NCBI GenBank assembly: GCA_954871525.1
Contig: OX940866.1
Coordinates: 11,803,001-11,867,000 of the forward strand
DNA from: Parietaria judaica
Taxonomy: Eukaryota; Streptophyta; Magnoliopsida; Rosales; Urticaceae
Length of the DNA: 64,000 nucleotides
Direction: 5' to 3'
Shown here: positions 1-10,905 of the stretch, one piece after another
How the letters are laid out: each line of letters begins with the position of its first letter
Position numbering within the stretch: the first letter of the stretch is position 1
Position numbers and translations under genes: made by a program
Notes under the pieces: generated by a model
Told to the model about the DNA's origin: nothing
Database searches by the model: none
Seen by the model: the letters and a program-made list of their open reading frames with translations, nothing else

Positions 1-3000
1 CTCCCGGTCTGCGCAAGGAGTGTCAACCGGATGACGGAATTCATGGAGCTAAATGTCCCAGCGCACTTCAACGTGATCCTAGGGAGACCTTGGATCCACT
101 CCATGAGAGCCATCCCATCGACGTACCATCAGTGCATAAAGTTCCCAGGCAAGAGGGAAGGGGAAATTGAGGAGCTCAAGGGAAGCAGAGACGCCTATCG
201 AACCTGCTACATGATGCACCATAAATCGATGACCAACGAAAAAGGGGTCAAGCAGATAGAGAAAGGGGAGCCAGCCGGTTTATAGCAATTAGCTACACCC
301 GCCCCAAGGACCCCAAGGCGAAAGAAAAGGGGGAGGAAAGGTAGTACCGAGACCGCCAGGATACTTAGTGCGGAAGACGTCGAGGCACAAAATGCCGAGG
401 AGAGAAAAGGAGGAGCGCAGACTGAAGAGGTAGAACGAGTCTGTATCGACGAATCTGATCCTACTTGGACTATCGGTATAGGCGTGGAGCTTGACCTGGA
501 GATCCGGTCCCAACTAGTCGATTTCCTAAAAAGGAATAGGGGAAGTTTCGCCTGGTCTCACGAGGACATGCCAGGGATCGACCCATCGGTGACAGCTCAT
601 CGCCTAAACACCGATCCGAGACACAAGCCCGTCGTACAGAAGAGGAGAAAGATGGCCCCGATAGGAATACGATCATCAACGACGAGGTGGACAAGCTGCT
701 CTCGATGGGTACCATTCGAGAAGTAAAATATCCCGAGTGGCTGGCTAACACCGTCGTCGTGAAGAAGAAGAACGGCAAGTGGCGAGTATGCGTGGACTTC
801 ACCGACCTCAATCGAGCCTGCCCAAAGGATAGCTTCCCGATGCCGCATATAGATCGCCTCGTCGAAGCTACCCATGGCTACGAGCTTCTCAGCTTTATGG
901 ATGCTTACTCCGGATACCACCAAATAAGGATGCACCCGGAAGACGAAGAGAAGACTGCTTTCATCAGCGAGAGGGGCACGTACTGCTATAAAGTCTTGCC
1001 CTTCGGGTTGAAAAATGCCGGGGCAACCTACCAAAGGCTGGTGACGAAGATGTTCCACAAGCAGATCGGGAAAAGCATGGAGGTGTATATCGACGATATG
1101 GTCGTCAAGTCCCTGAAGGTGGCGACGCACATCGAGCATCTGGAGGAATGCTTCAAGACTCTGAACCAGCACAAGATGAAGCTGAATCCCACCAAGTGCA
1201 CATTCGGTATGTCCTCGGGAAAATTCTTGGGCCATATGGTCACTCGGCGAGGAGTCGAAGCCGATCCCGAGCAGATCGAGGCAATCAAGAGCATGCCCTC
1301 GCCACGAAATCGGCGAGAAATTCAGAGATTGACCGGGAGGATCGCCGCTTTGAACCGATTCATCTCACGATCGGCCGACAAGACTCTCCTTCTCTATGAA
1401 TTGCTGAGGAAGAACAAGAAGTTCGAGTGGACCGAGAAGTGCGAGGAGGCTTTCCAGGTGCTAAAGTCTTATCAATCGTCGCCGCCCATCATGACAAAGC
1501 CAAAATCGGGGGAGCCATTGTATTTATACATTGCCGTGTCCGACCAAGCGATCAGCCAAGTACTTATGCGAGAAGAGGACGGGGAGCAGAAGCCTGTCTC
1601 CTACATCAGCAGAAAGCTCCTTGATGCCGAGACAAGGTACCCACAACCCGAGAAGCTCGCCTTGGCAATATACGATGCATCGGAGAGGTTGGAGCACCAC
1701 CTCCAAGCCCACACCATCATCGTCATGACCGACAGACCGATCCGTTCTATCATCCATGGCCCGAGCCAGTCAGGAAGGATCACGAAGTGGTCGATAAAAC
1801 TGGGGGCATATGACATAGAGTACAAACTTCGGACGAGTCTCAAGTCTCAAGTGTTCTCCGATTTACTCATCGAGCTACCGAAGGAGCCAGTGGACCTCAG
1901 CAACGAGGCCGGCATCTGGAGGTTACAGGTCGACGGGTATGCAATGACGCAAGGATCTGGGGTGGGGATCATAATCGTTTCTCCGATGGGAGACGTAGTG
2001 GAGAAATCTTGTCGCCTCGCCTATCGATCCACCAACAACGAGGCAGAGTATGAAGCACTCATCATCGGGATGCAGTCGTCCTTAGCAATCGGAGCCAAGA
2101 ACTTGCACGCTTTCTCGGATTCTCAGTTGGTGGTAAAGCAAGTCAATGGGGAATACGAGAAGAACGACGAGCGAATGGAGGCCTATGCGGGAGTGGTCGA
2201 TACCCTTTCGAGGAAGTTTGACTATTTCAGCCTATCGCAGGTGACTCGAGGAGACAATACCCACGCCGACGCACTGGCAAGCCTGGGTTCGACGACTGAA
2301 GTCGGCGAGCTGAGGTCGGTCACAGTGGAGACGTTGGAGAGACCGAGCATCAAGAGAGAAGAAGGCCCAACACAGAAAAGAGCTAAAGGAAACACAGAGG
2401 CTGAGGAAGTAAGGACGGGCGAAGCGAACGTGAACGAAATCGAGGACGAGGAGGACGAAGGCGAGGAGCGAAGAGTCGTGGACGACGATGAAGCAGAAGA
2501 TTGGCGAACGCCCCTCCGGAAATACATTCTCGAGGAAACGCTGTCCGATAATCCGCAGGAAGCCAGGAAGATCAAGTCAAAGAGCTCCAAGTACACCGTC
2601 CTCGACAACATACTTTATTTAAAGAGCTTCGCAGGTCCCTACCTGAGATGCCTTGGCAAAAAAGAAGCTGAGTACGTTATGCAAGAAATCCATAGCGGGG
2701 AATGCGGAAACCACTCCGGCGGACGTTCCTTGCTGAGGAAAACTAAGCGGCAAGGTTTCTTTTGGGAGACCATGAGCGCCGATTGCATCAGCCATGCCAG
2801 GAAGTGCGAGAAATGCCAGTGACACGCTCCAGCGATCAATTGCCCGGCGGAAGAACTCTCCGTGGTATCTGTGCCTTACCCATTCATGAAGTGGTCAATG
2901 GACATTGTCGGCCCCATGCCCGTCGGCAAGCGACAGAAGAGGTTCATGCTCGTCGTCACGGACTTCTTCACCAAGTGGACAGAGGCTGAATCGTACGCCA

Positions 3001-3742
3001 ACATCAAGGATTCCGACGTCGAGAGTTACGTTTGGAAGAACGTGATCACTCGCTTCGGATTGCCTAGAGAGATAATTGCTGATAATGGATCTCAATTCAT
3101 CTCGAAGAGGTTCGGAGATTTTTGCGGGCGATGGAGGATAAAGCTCAATACATCGACGCCACGGTATTCCCAAGGCAACGGGAATGCCGAGGCGGTCAAC
3201 CGAACCATCGTGGACAACATCAACAGGAGGCTCGATGAAAAGAAAGGGCTGTGGGCAGACGAGCTGCCGGGGGTGCTATGGGCTTATCGGACAACCCCTC
3301 ATTCCGTGACCGGCGAGACCCCCTTTGCTCTAGCCTTCGGAGTGGAAGCTGTGATCCCTGCAGAAGTTGATATCCCGAGTCTTCGTCGAACTCTTGCCCC
3401 CAATAGCGAGGAAGTCAACGAGCAGAATCTCCTTCACCAGCTCGACCACATCGACGAAAGACGCGAGCAAGCAAGCGCGCACATCGCCAACTAGCAGAAC
3501 ACGATCGCGCGTTTCTACAACAAGAAAGTGCGCTCGAGGAGGTTCAGAGTCGGGGAAATGGTCATTCAACGAGTCTTTTAGAACACCGCCGAGGCGAATG
3601 CTGGAAAGCTAGGGCAGACTTGGGAGGGTCCTTACATAGTCACCAGTGTCGTCAAGCCAGGAGTCTATGAGCTCAAGAACACTGAGGGAGCAAAAGTAAT
3701 ACGAAGTTGGAACGTGAAACACTTAAAGAAGTTCTACCAGTA
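1..3742 (+). pseudogene. pol: Broken gag-pro/pol of Tat-type gypsy element
   Basis: The frame is open from base 1 (protease tail, motif VILGRPW near 80) to TAG at 283-285, then open again in the same frame from 286. A one-base deletion near 652-654, just before a conserved GPDR, shifts the frame. The next frame (to 2822) carries RT with YIDD (about 1087), a gypsy RNase H (about 1520-1750) and an archaeal-type RNase H (about 1915-2290, motifs VDG, NNEAEYEAL, FSDSQLV, HADALA). TGA at 2820-2822 falls where the intact relative has Arg inside the HHCC integrase zinc finger. The integrase core follows in the same frame (MDIVGP, ADNGSQF, NAEAVNR). TAG at 3492-3494 and 3579-3581 also interrupt. The natural stop is TAA 3740-3742. 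Confidence 0.92.
283..291 (+). promoter_or_regulatory. Leaky-stop context TAG CAA TTA between gag-pro and pol
   Basis: The stop closing the gag-protease frame is directly followed by CAA TTA, which fits the CAR YYA readthrough signal known from tobacco mosaic virus. The frame after the stop has no further stop for the 66 codons to 484 and runs on into pol, so readthrough would give one Gag-Pro-Pol protein. The same nine bases occur at 26463-26471 in the second Tat element. The readthrough role is inferred. Confidence 0.6.
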
Positions 3743-4046
3743 ACCTCGTAGATTGTTTCTCTGTTTTTCTTTCTTTTCGTGCTCGCATTTTTCCTGTTGA
3801 AACGTATACCCCTCCCCAAAACAAAAAGCCCATTCATCAGGCCCACGTAAAATCTTGGCCCAGATAGCAAACTGGTATCCAAACAACACCAAACAGCGGC
3901 ACGACAAGTAGTCAACCCGGAAACGACAAACATAAAGAGCTTCACTTTATTGGTTAGGGTTTCGGCACGATTTTCTTTGAAATTACACACTCTCTTTCTC
4001 TCCTTTTTTTTCCTTGAAAAATCACTCTTTTAGGACCTCTCAGACG

Positions 4047-4664
4047 ATGCAAACTTCGCCGACTACCGATGATGCTGCGATGGCTCGTCAAACCCGCGTC
4101 GGAACAAGTCAAGCTTTGTTGTGGGAAAGCGCCTCCAAGAGGGAGCGGTTGATGAAGGAAGCTGTTGATCGAACAACTCCAAGGAATGAAATGGAGAGAT
4201 GGAAGATGGAGATTGCTCTTGCGGAGTACCGAGCTTCCGTGGCTTCATCGGCCCCTCCGGCCGCTCCCGAAACCGAGGCAATACAGACCCCGCCGATTGT
4301 CGATGACGCTCCGGTGGCTCACTGGACCCGCGCCAGAACCAATCGAGCCCAGCTGTGGAAAAGCGCCTCAAAGAGTGAGCGAATGATGAAGGAAGCTGCT
4401 GATCGGACGCTCCAAGGAACGAGATGGAGGGGTGGAAGATGGAAATTGCTCTCGCCGAGTACCGAGCTTCTGTGGCTTCTTCAGCCCCTCCGGTTTCCCC
4501 CGAAACCCAGGATCGGGATTGAGCTACGGATCGATCCCCTGCCAACTCGGGACGTCAATGGGAGGCTTAGCGGTGGACGTTCTAGATCTTTCCTTTTTCA
4601 CCATTTGGGGAAGTCCCGACCCTTCTTGTTCGGGGCTATATTGCGTGGCCTCGGCTCTTATTAA
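4047..4664 (+). pseudogene. Sense ORF with an internal duplication, 3' of pol
   Basis: I do not recognise this ORF. It lies between pol and the 3' LTR, in the sense direction. It consists of two copies of a roughly 233-bp unit, starting near 4058 and 4291. Each copy encodes a charged stretch around SKRERLMKEA or SKSERMMKEA, followed by a WKMEIALAEYRAS-type segment. In the second copy a frameshift near 4410-4430 moves the matching residues to another frame, so the product is broken. Extra ORFs after pol are known in Tat-lineage elements, but many are antisense and this one is sense. Confidence 0.5.
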
Positions 4665-4737
4665 ACTGGTTTGGAGTTTCTGTTATGCTTAACCCTTTTC
4701 TTTTGTCTCAGACTCGAAGGGGAGGTAAAGAAATAAA

Positions 4738-5080
4738 TATATATATATACATATACATAAAGGCGAGAGTGCCTAAGAGAAGCTGCTCGGTGAGAGTGCC
4801 GAGCAGGAAGAAAAAGAAAAATAAATACGGCTAGGGCGCCGAGCAAGCCCATACCGGCGAGAGTGCCGAGAAAATAAAAATAAATACGGCTAGGGCGCCG
4901 AGCAAGCCCATACCGACGAGAGTGCCGAGAAAACAAAAAAATACGGCTAGGGCGCCGAGCAAGTCCATACCGGCGAGAGTGCCGAGAAAACTAAGAATAT
5001 ATATATATATATATACATATACATAAAGGCGAGAGTGCCTAAGAGAAACTACTCGGCGAGAGTGCCGAGCAGAAAGAAAA
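4738..5080 (+). repeat. Tandem repeat block in the 3' region of the gypsy element
   Basis: About three to four copies of a roughly 57-63 bp unit are built around GCGAGAGTGCCGAG and TACGGCTAGGGCGCCGAGCA. They are flanked by two copies of a longer piece (about 4738-4780 and 5000-5045) that contains an AT microsatellite followed by AAGGCGAGAGTGCC. Such arrays are common between pol and the 3' LTR of Tat elements. Confidence 0.8.
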
Positions 5081-5342
5081 GAAAAGAATACAGCTAGAAT
5101 GCTCAAAGCGAGCCCGTCGTCGCAAGGAGCATGTAGCCAGCTGGAAGAAGTTTACCGCTGTACTCGTTTTTCATTTTACCAAGTGTATACACTTAATAAA
5201 ATGGGGGACTAACTGTTAAGGTCGGATTTGGTCAAAGCCATCCTCAACACAACTCGTGTCGTTTTGTCCATAAACGACACAAGAAGAGAGTGAGGAAGTT
5301 CGTCGACCGATGGTCAACCAGGGAGTATCCTCGAGGAGGTTC

Positions 5343-5411
5343 AACCCTCGAGGAAGTCTAAGAGCAACCCTCGATGAAGTCTAAGAGCAACCCTCGGTGA
5401 AGTCTGAAAGC
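5343..5411 (+). repeat. 23-bp tandem repeat, three copies, in U3
   Basis: Three copies of AACCCTCGAGGAAGTCTAAG-type units start at 5343, 5366 and 5389 and differ by one to three bases. They sit upstream of the TATA box and could act as enhancer repeats; that role is inference. Confidence 0.8.
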
Positions 5412-5416
5412 GTCAT

Positions 5417-5660
5417 GATGAAGCGTGCAGGGCCGAATGACGGCTGACGAGACGTGCATTTAATGAAACCCACCTACTCACTCGACGAGAAGCATCAGCG
5501 ACGAAGCGTGCAGGGCCGAATGACGGCTGATGAGACGTGCATTTAATGAAGCCCACCTACTCACTCGACGAGAGGCGTCAGCGATGAAGCGTGCAGGGCC
5601 GAATGACGGCTGACAAGATGTGCATTTAATGAAGCCCACCTACCCATTATGGCAGTCTGC
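5417..5660 (+). repeat. 83-bp tandem repeat, three copies, in U3
   Basis: Units start at 5417, 5500 and 5583, exactly 83 bp apart; the third is shortened. Each has GAAGCGTGCAGGGCCGAATG, a GACGTGCATTTAATGAA segment and CCCACCTACTCACTCGACGA. Duplicated upstream blocks are typical of LTR enhancers. Confidence 0.85.
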
Positions 5661-6044
5661 TCGGAAGTGACGTAAAGCATGGGCTAACCACGCTTATCTC
5701 AAATCACTCCGGGAAAGCTAATGATTAAAAGAGAAAAGGGCAGGAAAGATGCGAGGAGGCATAATGTAAGCTCTATAAAAGGCAGGTCAAGCCTCGTTTG
5801 TAGAGGTTCGGAAAAAAGACAAAGAAACCAGAAATAGAGAAGGAGAAATATCAGAAGAAAAAGGCTTAAGAAATAGAGAAGTTCTTTGTACTCGATCCTT
5901 CAACTGTCCAGCTATTCAACGAAAGAGAACTGAGCTCTTGTCGGAAATATAATAAATCAAAGATATTCACTGATCATTGTTGTTAACTTGTTGTTTGTGA
6001 TTATTTTTGTGACTGGAAGAGGGAGGTGAAAATCGCCCTCTACA

Positions 6045-7312
6045 GTGCTCACAGAAATCCATTTGGTTGACTTTATCCCTTCTAAATAGGCCTCTGTTGT
6101 GCAGAATCTTCAAGCCCTTTTTTCACTGACATGTCCCAATCTCTGATGCCAGAGATTTGCCTTGTCATTCGAACTTGAAGTAGTGCAGGCAGAGCTCTTC
6201 TTAGCGATGATTCCCTCGAGAAAGTAAATCCCATTGTATCTGTAGGCCTTTAGGTACACCATGGCACCCTTAGATACCCTTAGGCCTCCCGGAATAGACT
6301 TCCATTGGTAACCTGCTTGTTCCAACACTCCAAGAGAAATTAAATTTCTCTTAAGTCCAGGAATATAGCTCACATCTTCGAGCTTCCTGTAGGCCCCATC
6401 TTCTAGCTTTAGAGTGAGTGATCATTTCCCTTGAACTTGGTAGATTTCCTCGGTGCGAGTTGCCACATTTCCCCCATTTGGGGTGTCTTTGAAGGTGTCA
6501 AACCATTCCTTGACATGGCACATGTGAAATGAGCCACCAGTGTCAAGTATCCATGCATCCCTCATGTTTTCAGGGACAGAAACACACAGGTGCTCTATAG
6601 TGTCATAGCCACGTTGGCTGTGAGAGACATTTGCAGAGTCCTCCATGTTATTCTTTCTCTTTTGGAAACCCTTGAACTCATTCTTCTTTGGGTAGTCTCT
6701 CTTGACGTGTCATTTTTTATGGCAATTGAAGCACTTCAATCCTGCTTTCCCTCGGGACTTTGACATTGACTGTGGTCTATTACGATAGCTCTTCCTTGTA
6801 GCTGGTCTGCCTCTGGTCACCAGCCATTCTCCATGATCTGGCTTGACATTAGATTTCTTCTTTTCAAGCTTGGAGTAGATTGCTGAAGTAACTTGATCAA
6901 CTGTGGGAGTCTCCATTCCTAAAACTAGGATATCATAGAGAGTCTCAAACTGATCAGGCAGCGATCCTAGCAGCAAGAGAACCAGCCTTGACATGCTCTT
7001 CTTGAGAACCAGCCTGCTTGACAAGCTCTTCTTTGAGTATAGCTGATCAAGCTTCTCCCAAATTCCATGAACTGTCTTCTCGTGTGAGATTTCCCTTAGA
7101 ACCCTATCATCAAGGCTCAAAATTAGTGCACTGTGAGCCTTGGAGAAGATGTCCTGCTTCTTTTCAGCAGAGGAAAAGGTTGGATGATCCTTCTCCTCAA
7201 ATAAAGTATCTTCCACACCTTCTTGAACCAATATTGCTCGCATCTTCATCTTCCACAAGCCAAAGTCATTCTTCCCCGTGAACTTCTCCACGTCAAACTT
7301 TGCCTCTGTCAT
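6045..7312 (-). pseudogene. Copia gag, protease and integrase N-terminus (broken)
   Basis: The start is the ATG at 7312. Gag (KFDVEKFTGKNDFGLWKMKM) is followed by a zinc knuckle (CFNCHKK) that is interrupted by TGA at about 6707-6709, where a Gly codon is usual. The protease (ILDTGGSFHMC) follows, and a second TGA at about 6422-6424 interrupts after VQGK. The pre-integrase domain has LWHQRLGHVSEK. A one-base insertion in the A run near 6119-6124 shifts the frame; the other frame continues to the integrase zinc finger, where the gypsy element inserted. Not functional. Confidence 0.88.
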
Positions 7313-7453
7313 CTCTTGAGTCTCAAATTCCCCAATCACCGAATCTTCAAGTTGCTTCACCGAAATTCTGAGTTGTTCCCCGGAATCTTGGCTTCCCTCA
7401 CCGGAATCTTGAACTGCTCCACCGGAGTCTTGCACTTCTTCCTCGGTATCCAA

Positions 7454-7465
7454 GGCTCTGATACT
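7454..7465 (-). other. Copia primer-binding site
   Basis: The minus strand reads AGTATCAGAGCC a few bases after the LTR end, matching the TATCAGAGC core complementary to the 3' end of initiator tRNA-Met, the usual copia primer. Confidence 0.75.
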
Positions 7466-7468
7466 ATT

Positions 7469-8403
7469 TGTTGGGATTTAACCCACCTCAAGACCCTATC
7501 TTGGGCCCAAAACACTCGGCCCAAAAGACAGAACATAGCCACACGACAAGAACTTGTCACACGACAGGAATACTAGGTAATCAAACGACGTGTAGTTCAA
7601 TTTGGAAACGACGAGAAAGAACCAAAACACACATTTATTCGATAAGGGTTTTGAAATTGTTTCTCCTTTTACAACTCGCTTTCTCTTTCTACCTCCCGTA
7701 CTCTCTCTTCTCTCTCTCGCTCTAACCCCAGCTAGGGTTCGCAGCTTTCAGCGATTCTCGACAGTGCTCCGGTGGCCTCTCGCACCCGCTTCTCTGTCAG
7801 TCGCCTCCTGCGCGACCGTGCTGCTGCTCTGAAGGCGAGGATGAAGCCCGAGTCCTCAGGAGTGAAGATCAAGGAAGAACCAGGCTCAGATCAACCTTAG
7901 ATCTAGATCGAGCCCGCGCCGGTGGATGCCTCGTGCATGCAGAGGGTCTACGACGAGCTTCAGCGCCTCAACGAACCCGGCAGCAACTGGAGTCTGGAGT
8001 CTTTCTCCTGGACGCGTGAAGATCCACCATCGACACCTCCGCCTCAGGTAAGCTCTCTGATATTCTTCTTCCTTTCAATCTTCTTCCTTTCTGGGTTTTT
8101 TGAGAAACCTTTAGAGAATTAGGGTTAGCTCTTTAGGAATCGTGCACCCTTGCGAACTGTCTGGTTGTTTGTTAGAAACTTCTCTCTAGGGTTTTATCTG
8201 CAGGAACCCAGAATTAGTTATTCCTCAGCCAATCACCTCGTCGCATTAGATTAGGAGCTAGGCTAGTGATTTTAGGCTCGGTAACTAATTTGTTTCCATT
8301 ATTGATTCTGTTTTATTCCCTGTGTTTCAGTTCTGGGAATAGTACCCAAACTCTTCCTCCCTAGAGTGATGACGTGGCTGGTGGAGTTCACCGTGGAACA
8401 ACA
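7469..8403 (-). repeat. 5' LTR of the copia relic (antisense)
   Basis: On the plus strand it begins TGTTGGGATTTAACCC and ends GGAACAACA. The right border is supported because the next base resumes a hAT-family sequence that also occurs inside 35670-36146. The partner LTR is not visible, so no TSD can be tested. Confidence 0.72.
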
Positions 8404-8620
8404 ATTTGAGTATGACATGATTTTATTTGAGTATTTACTATATGTAAGAGTGAGACTATATTTTATTTACATATGTAAACTTAGTAAATATATTCTTAAA
8501 ACTATTTTAGTCATTTTTCATCGATAATCCTCGATAAATGTCAGTAACGATAAGCTATAGTTTTACTAATTTTTAATCGATAATCCTTGAAAATGCCAAC
8601 CAATTTATCGGCAAAAACAA
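8404..8620 (-). repeat. Fragment of a CAAGGTT-family hAT element
   Basis: Compared with the reverse complement of 35700-35960 it shares TTTGAGTATGA(A/C)ATGATTTTATTT, GTGAGACTATATTTTATTTAC and ACTTAGTAAATATATTCTTAA in the same order, plus CGATAATC-type repeats. Neither terminal repeat is present. The copia LTR cuts its left end. Confidence 0.75.
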
Positions 8621-8722
8621 CATTTACACCTTTTTTAAGATACTATTTGCACTTTTCAAACGCGAATATGATACTACTCACAACCTAGAGCAAACAAATC
8701 ATTAATGGAAGGCCGTATATAT

Positions 8723-9670
8723 TGTTGACGTGGTTTCGCACACCAACGGTCACAAAATTGTGAATGAGATTTCGATTTGAATTTGCTAAGAGATTGTGGA
8801 TCTTGACCCCCGCGTCGTCCCCGCGTCGTCAATACTATGACGTTGACAAAATAAAAATAAAGCAACAAAAACACAATGGTTTTTTAGAGAGGTTCGTCCC
8901 AATGCAGTAGTTGACTACGTCCTCTGTAAGTTTATTGATGATGAAAAGAAGATCAACCGGAACCATAAGCCGATTCCAAATTGATCGAAAAAGAAAAATA
9001 CACTCTGAAAATATAAAATCTCACGGACTCTTTTCACTCAGGGTGAATTCTTGCGTGAGTGAAATGGAGCTGTCTTCTTGCTTTTATAGGCCTTCAGATT
9101 TTGGAACATCTGATGAGGCCTTCAGATTCTGCCCGTTGGTGGTCGTAGTAGACGTTGGTAGTGCCTCCGAGTTCGGGGCTTAACTTACTGTCGGGCTGAC
9201 ATGTGGGCCACTTCTTCAAGAGATTTGCGCGACGGTAGACTTTGACTCAACATCATGGAGGATTTGAATCTTGGTCGTGGCTATTTTTCCGGTCGGGGTT
9301 CGGAGGGTTTGAATCAAGGCTGTTGACTTGGTCTGTCCGGGCTTCTTTGCTTAGTTGATGCGTTCTTGCTCGAATTTCCTTGTTGGGGCCATATTCCTGC
9401 TCGGGCTCTCATTGCTGGAGCCATATTCCTGCTCGGTTTCTTCTTTGGTAGTATCTGCCCGGGGTGATATTTGGATTTTAGGTCAATCAGCCTGGTCGGG
9501 ACTGGGCCTTGCTCAAATCTCTTTTGGGCTTTTTTTCTTGTGTATTTCACAAGCCCATTTTGTGTATGAATATTCAATTATATTCATAACTTTGGTCTTA
9601 AATTACATGGACTGTAAATTTAATTAATGACCTTATCATTCCAATTACGAGACGAATTTACACATCAACA
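8723..9670 (-). repeat. Solo LTR related to the Tat element LTR (antisense)
   Basis: On the plus strand it begins TGTTGACGTGG and ends GACGAATTTACACATCAACA, the reverse complements of the end and start of the LTRs at 23012 and 34054. It also shares the reverse complement of ACAGAGGACGTAGTCAACTA and GGGACGAACCTCT. No internal retrotransposon sequence flanks it. The flanking 5-mers are TATAT and TAAAT (one mismatch). A product of LTR-LTR recombination is the usual explanation. Confidence 0.8.
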
Positions 9671-9675
9671 TAAAT

Positions 9676-10104
9676 GACACTCATTAATATGACAAAAATA
9701 TAAAATGACAGGAGAAGTACCTGAAAAGGTAGTGATGGGCGAGAATAAAAGGGCAAATTCAATGAAAATATACAAAAGAACCAACAACGCGCAAAATCAC
9801 AATGAAAACGAAGTGAGCCAATGAAACGACTTAGTTCAGCACAAGAACAAACATAAAAGAATGCTAGTTTACTTATTATAGAAGGAGGAACTCATAAATG
9901 ATGAAGCAAAATAGAACAAAATGATTGATATTCTCTTTTTTCTAAGAGTTTTAAAGTAACGCGGTGAAGTAGAATGATAAGATACACATTCTCATTTTTA
10001 ATAAAATTTTAGATTTCTTATATATAGAAAAATCTTCACTGATGATACACCAAATAGCTTTTTATTTTTAACTCCACTTCAATCAATTTGTATTTCTTAA
10101 ACGT
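9676..10104. other. AT-rich spacer, nothing recognised
   Basis: I see no coding potential, terminal repeats or RNA gene here. Confidence 0.6.
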
Positions 10105-10119
10105 TTTTTTTAATGTAAA

Positions 10120-10326
10120 CCAAGCTTGCTTGGCCTAGTGGTAACTCCACTACACCTCCATTCAAGAGGTCACATGATCAAACCCCATGGGACTCAAATG
10201 AGTGCCCCATTTACATATGTAAACTTGGCCAATAGTGTCACGTGTTCTTACACTGACTATATCTAGTAACGCGAGAGTGCATTGTGACATTGGCCGATAA
10301 TGCCACCCCATTCAAAAAAAGAAACA
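10120..10326 (+). mobile_element. tRNA-derived SINE, copy 1
   Basis: The 5' part has an A box-like TGGCCTAGTGGTAACTC and a decayed B box (CATGATCAAACCCC). The body matches the copy at 21894 (CCATGGGACTCAAATGAGTG, CTTGGCCAATAGTG, GTGTTCTTACACT) and ends in an A-rich tail. A 15-bp flanking duplication with one mismatch (10105-10119 and 10327-10341) supports LINE-type insertion. Confidence 0.85.
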
Positions 10327-10439
10327 TTTTTTTAATATAAAAAGACAATTTTTTCATAAATTAAAAAAGAAATTAAACAAGGTTCCTAAGTTTAGAGGCT
10401 TTTCAAAAAAAAAAACAAAAAAAAAAAACAATGAATATT

Positions 10440-10683
10440 ATCATGCTCAGCAGGGGCGAGCCACATTGGGCCCAGTGGGCGCGGCCGACCCCACTGGCCC
10501 GAGCCAAACTACATGGGCCCATTTTTGTCTAAGCCCAAACCAAAACTAATAAGATATTATTTATATTATATAATTATTCCTGCTACCCTACCTCACTCAC
10601 GTCATTCGTCCTCCTCGAAGTTTTATTTGTGATCGAAATTCTCTGATTCTCTGGTTGTGTTTGCGTGGAGTCGATCGGAGAAG
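10440..10683 (+). promoter_or_regulatory. UBL5 promoter and 5' UTR
   Basis: Two palindromic TGGGCCCA sites (10467-10474 and 10514-10521) match the site II class bound by TCP factors in plant growth genes. A TATA-like run (TTATATTATATAAT, about 10561) lies 110 bp before the start codon. The GC-rich stretch 10451-10508 resembles the right arm of the transposon at 37192-37742, so part of this promoter may be transposon-derived; this is inference. Confidence 0.55.
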
Positions 10684-10905
10684 ATGATCGAGGTGGTGCT
10701 GAACGATCGTCTGGGGAAGAAGGTGCGAGTGAAGTGCAACGAGGACGACACCATCGGCGACCTCAAGAAGCTCGTGGCGGCGCAGACCGGCACCAAGGCC
10801 GAGAAGATCCGCATCCAGAAGTGGTACAACATCTACAAGGACCACATCACTCTCAAGGACTACGAGATCCACGATGGCATGGGTCTCGAGCTCTACTACA
10901 ACTGA
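10684..10905 (+). CDS. UBL5: Ubiquitin-like protein 5 (UBL5/Hub1)
   Basis: A single-exon, 73-residue protein begins [18 protein letters not shown], ends GMGLELYYN and contains [13 protein letters not shown] and [15 protein letters not shown]. Length and sequence match the very conserved eukaryotic UBL5/Hub1 family. The C-terminus is a Tyr-Tyr-x motif rather than Gly-Gly, as in Hub1, so it is thought to act by non-covalent binding, chiefly with spliceosome proteins; in animals it is also linked to mitochondrial stress. The start is the first ATG after a short 5' UTR. A GTGCGAATT to TTTTGTTTCAG interval (about 10970-11742) after the stop could be a 3' UTR intron. The GC-rich CDS stands out from its AT-rich surroundings. 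I see no damage. Confidence 0.97.
   Translation: MIEVVLNDRLGKKVRVKCNEDDTIGDLKKLVAAQTGTKAEKIRIQKWYNIYKDHITLKDYEIHDGMGLELYYN

Larger units (their letters stand above)
1..6044 (+). mobile_element. Tat-lineage Ty3/gypsy LTR retrotransposon, 5' part outside window
   Basis: From the window edge, the order is protease end, reverse transcriptase, RNase H, second RNase H, integrase, a long non-pol 3' region and a 3' LTR (5214-6044). The 5' LTR and gag lie beyond base 1. The coding part is broken by one frameshift and three internal stops, so this copy is dead. It landed inside an antisense copia integrase sequence: bases 6045 onward read as copia codons on the minus strand. The Tat assignment is inferred from motif similarity to the intact element at 23012-34901 and from the extra RNase H domain. 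Confidence 0.9.
5214..6044 (+). repeat. 3' LTR of the gypsy element
   Basis: It begins TGTTAAGG just after a purine tract (AAAATGGGGGA, the likely polypurine tract) and ends CCCTCTACA. A TATA box (CTATAAAAGG, near 5772) is placed as expected for U3. The next bases, GTGCT (6045-6049), would be one half of the 5-bp target duplication; the other half is outside the window. U3 contains two short tandem arrays (5343-5411 and 5417-5660). Confidence 0.88.
6045..8403 (-). mobile_element. Ty1/copia element relic, cut by the gypsy insertion
   Basis: Reading leftward, it has a 5' LTR (7469-8403), a primer-binding site, gag, protease and the start of integrase, and then stops at the gypsy LTR. The rest should lie left of base 1. 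On the other side its LTR abuts sequence that continues a hAT family, so the copia element itself inserted into a hAT copy. Confidence 0.85.

Noticed and set aside
4738..5080. Regularly spaced repeats that look CRISPR-like
   Set aside because: Units are tandem without unique spacers, lie inside a plant retrotransposon and lack any cas context.
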